Source: Paracoccaceae bacterium (GTDB lineage Bacteria > Pseudomonadota > Alphaproteobacteria > Rhodobacterales > Rhodobacteraceae). Taken from it: a DNA stretch of 15,400 bases. The notes beneath the pieces are model-generated. The model worked only from the letters and a program-made list of their open reading frames with translations. It made no database searches and was not told the DNA's origin. The DNA lies in contig PXDM01000212.1 in assembly GCA_003565055.1 (NCBI GenBank), positions 1-15,400 of the forward strand, in the 5' to 3' direction. Both the position numbers and the translations under genes were made by a program. Shown piece after piece: positions 13,636 through 15,400 of this stretch. Each line of letters begins with the position of its first letter. The first letter of the stretch is position 1.

Positions 13636-15400
13636 CATTTCCCCCGATGCAGGCCCGCAAGCCGACGCCTCGGCAACGACTCTTGCCATCGCGGCCAATC
13701 CAAGGCAGCGCGCCCTGCGCCTGCATCGCGAGTTGTCGAAGGTCTGGGCGAATGATCGCGGCATCTGGGGCCAGATCACCGCTGTGAGCCACACCACGCT
13801 CGGCCTGCGCTTCATGGCCACGGCCTTTGTGTTCTTCGCCATTGGCGGCATCCTGTCGATGCTGATCCGCGCGCAGCTTGCCACGCCCAACGGCGCGTTT
13901 CTGGACACGGAGCTCTATAACCAGATCTTCACGATGCATGGCAGCATCATGATGTTCCTCTTTGCCATTCCCATGCTCGAAGGGCTGGCGATCTGGCTCC
14001 TGCCGAAGATGCTCGGCACGCGCGACATGGCCTTTCCGCGCCTGACGGCGCTCGGCTACTGGTGCTATCTCTTTGGCGGGCTGATCATGCTCACGGCGCT
14101 TCTCTTCGGCGTCGCGCCGCGGGATGGCTGGTTCATGTACACGCCGCTGTCGAGCGCCGAATTTTCGCCCGGCATCAACGCGGATGTCTGGCTTCTGGGC
14201 GTCACCTTCGTCGAGATCTCGGCGATTGCCGCCGCCGTCGAGATCACCGTGACGATCCTGCGCCAGCGCGCGCCGGGCATGCGGCTGATGGAGATGCCGC
14301 TGTTCGCGTGGTACATGCTCGGCACGTCGGTGATGATGCTCGTGGGCTTTCCGCCGCTGATCGCAGGCTCGGTCCTGTTGGAGATCGAACGCGCCTTCGA
14401 CTGGCCTTTCTTCGATCCCACGCGCGGCGGCGATCCGCTGTTGTGGCAGCATCTTTTCTGGCTCTTTGGCCACCCCGAGGTCTATATCATCTTCCTGCCC
14501 GCTGCCGGTGCCATGTCGATGATGATCCCGGTCCTGTGTCGCACCACGATCCTCGGCTATGGCGCGATTGTCGCGGCGATCCTTGCGCTGGTATTCCTGA
14601 GCTTCGGGCTCTGGGTGCATCACATGTTCACCGTGGGCATCCCGCATATGGCGCTGGCTTTCTTTTCGGCGGCCTCGGTGCTGGTCGCGGTGCCCACGGC
14701 GGTGCAGGTTTTTGCCTGGATCGGCACGATGTGGAAGGGGCGACCGCAGCTCGTCTTGCCGATGTATCACATCCTGGGCTTCTTCCTGACCTTCGTGATG
14801 GGCGGGCTGACGGGCGTGATGCTCGCCATCGTGCCCTTCAACTGGCAGGCGCATGATACCGCCTTTGTCACCGCGCATCTGCATTATGTGCTGATCGGTG
14901 GCTTTGTCTTTCCGATGATGGCGGCGGCCACCTACTGGATGCCGCTGATCACTGGCAAGCGCCGCATCAAGGGCTTGGGCGAGGCTGCCTTCTGGGTCAT
15001 CCTGATCGGGTTTCACGGCACCTTCTTCATCATGCATCTGACGGGCCTCTTGGGGATGCCGCGCCGGATTGATGTCTACCCGGACAATCCCGAATGGGTC
15101 TGGCTGAACCTGACCTCTTCCATCTTCAGCTTTGTCCTGACCATCGGCTTTGCGATGTTTGTGCTTGACCTAATCCTGCAAGCGACACTGGGCAAGCGCG
15201 AAAGCCGCAATCCGTGGCGCGCGCCCACATTTGACTGGGCGATGCCGATCCCCTCGCCCAACTACAACTTCGCCTCGCTTCCGACCGCACGCCATCTGGA
15301 CCGGGACGCGGATGAGGTCATTTTGCCGCTCGCACGCGGCGAAGGGATATTGCCGGGAGCCCCGAATGGGCGGCGCGAGTTGCTGGTAACCCGTGTCGGC
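13628..15400 (+). CDS. Heme-copper oxidase subunit I, divergent, open at window end
   Basis: The reading frame is open from ATG 13628 to the window edge (591 codons, no stop), overlapping the subunit II stop by 8 bases. It holds the whole 12-helix core. Seen are His104 (low-spin heme ligand, FTMHG), CuB ligands His282 and His331-His332 with the crosslinking Tyr286 (GHPEVY), and His417 and His419 for the two hemes (AHLHY). Also seen are GMPRRIDVYPD (476-486) and a polar C-terminal extension. GHPEVY with Glu284 places it in the A1-like group. Proton-channel residues are odd. The K-channel lysine is Gln360 in VPTAVQVF, and the D-channel asparagines are Ile122, Thr140 and Ala141, although Asp133 is kept. 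Of the E. coli bo3 quinol-site residues (Arg71, Asp75, His98, Gln101) only the last is matched (Gln99). Function is presumably oxygen reduction; the donor is uncertain. Confidence 0.9.
   Translation, partial: MTDISPDAGPQADASATTLAIAANPRQRALRLHRELSKVWANDRGIWGQITAVSHTTLGLRFMATAFVFFAIGGILSMLIRAQLATPNGAFLDTELYNQIFTMHGSIMMFLFAIPMLEGLAIWLLPKMLGTRDMAFPRLTALGYWCYLFGGLIMLTALLFGVAPRDGWFMYTPLSSAEFSPGINADVWLLGVTFVEISAIAAAVEITVTILRQRAPGMRLMEMPLFAWYMLGTSVMMLVGFPPLIAGSVLLEIERAFDWPFFDPTRGGDPLLWQHLFWLFGHPEVYIIFLPAAGAMSMMIPVLCRTTILGYGAIVAAILALVFLSFGLWVHHMFTVGIPHMALAFFSAASVLVAVPTAVQVFAWIGTMWKGRPQLVLPMYHILGFFLTFVMGGLTGVMLAIVPFNWQAHDTAFVTAHLHYVLIGGFVFPMMAAATYWMPLITGKRRIKGLGEAAFWVILIGFHGTFFIMHLTGLLGMPRRIDVYPDNPEWVWLNLTSSIFSFVLTIGFAMFVLDLILQATLGKRESRNPWRAPTFDWAMPIPSPNYNFASLPTARHLDRDADEVILPLARGEGILPGAPNGRRELLVTRVG

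Noticed and set aside
13559..15037. A 492-codon open frame on the - strand opposite the oxidase genes.
   Set aside because: Composition is Arg/His/Asp/Gln-rich without domains, and the + strand encodes an unmistakable oxidase subunit I.

Overview
The window is GC-rich, densely packed with genes, and free of tRNA, rRNA, CRISPR arrays or recognisable insertion sequences. Gene content (HemP, a DUF2333 membrane protein, an ECF sigma/anti-sigma pair, a CtaG-type oxidase operon, Mrp/complex I-like antiporter subunits) and sequence style suggest an alphaproteobacterial chromosome, most likely Rhodobacteraceae. That assignment is inference from the sequence alone.

Left third (1-6398, + strand): three consecutive proton-channel subunits of the NuoL/M/N-MrpA/D superfamily, the first cut by the window edge. 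They are packed as one operon and probably belong to an Mrp-like or complex I-related cation/proton transport complex whose smaller subunits lie upstream. A large OLD-like AAA ATPase overlaps the end of the third subunit gene and is followed by a strong terminator at 6421-6453.

Middle (6589-9480): a DUF2333 membrane protein on the - strand diverges from an ECF sigma factor and its membrane-spanning anti-sigma factor. The 128-base divergent spacer holds two promoter-like elements of identical architecture (GGATGAAA, 13 bases, CGTW), one facing each way. The simplest reading is that the sigma factor drives its own operon and the DUF2333 gene. A solitary hemP follows, with a perfect 8-bp inverted repeat about 70 bases upstream.

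Right third (9540-15400): a secreted alpha/beta hydrolase on the - strand diverges from a membrane-anchored AraC-type regulator. Six bases downstream of the regulator an oxidase operon starts: CtaG-type assembly factor, CopD/HemJ-like membrane protein, lipoprotein subunit II and subunit I (open at the window end), joined by 4-8 base overlaps. This oxidase is the most unusual part of the window. Subunit II has lost three CuA ligands (Cys-Cys-His changed to Ser-Ser-Tyr). Subunit I keeps all heme and CuB ligands but has Gln in place of the K-channel lysine and has lost three D-channel asparagines, and it lacks three of the four bo3-type quinol-site residues. Its electron donor and coupling mechanism are therefore unclear, and it is the best candidate here for an undescribed variant system.
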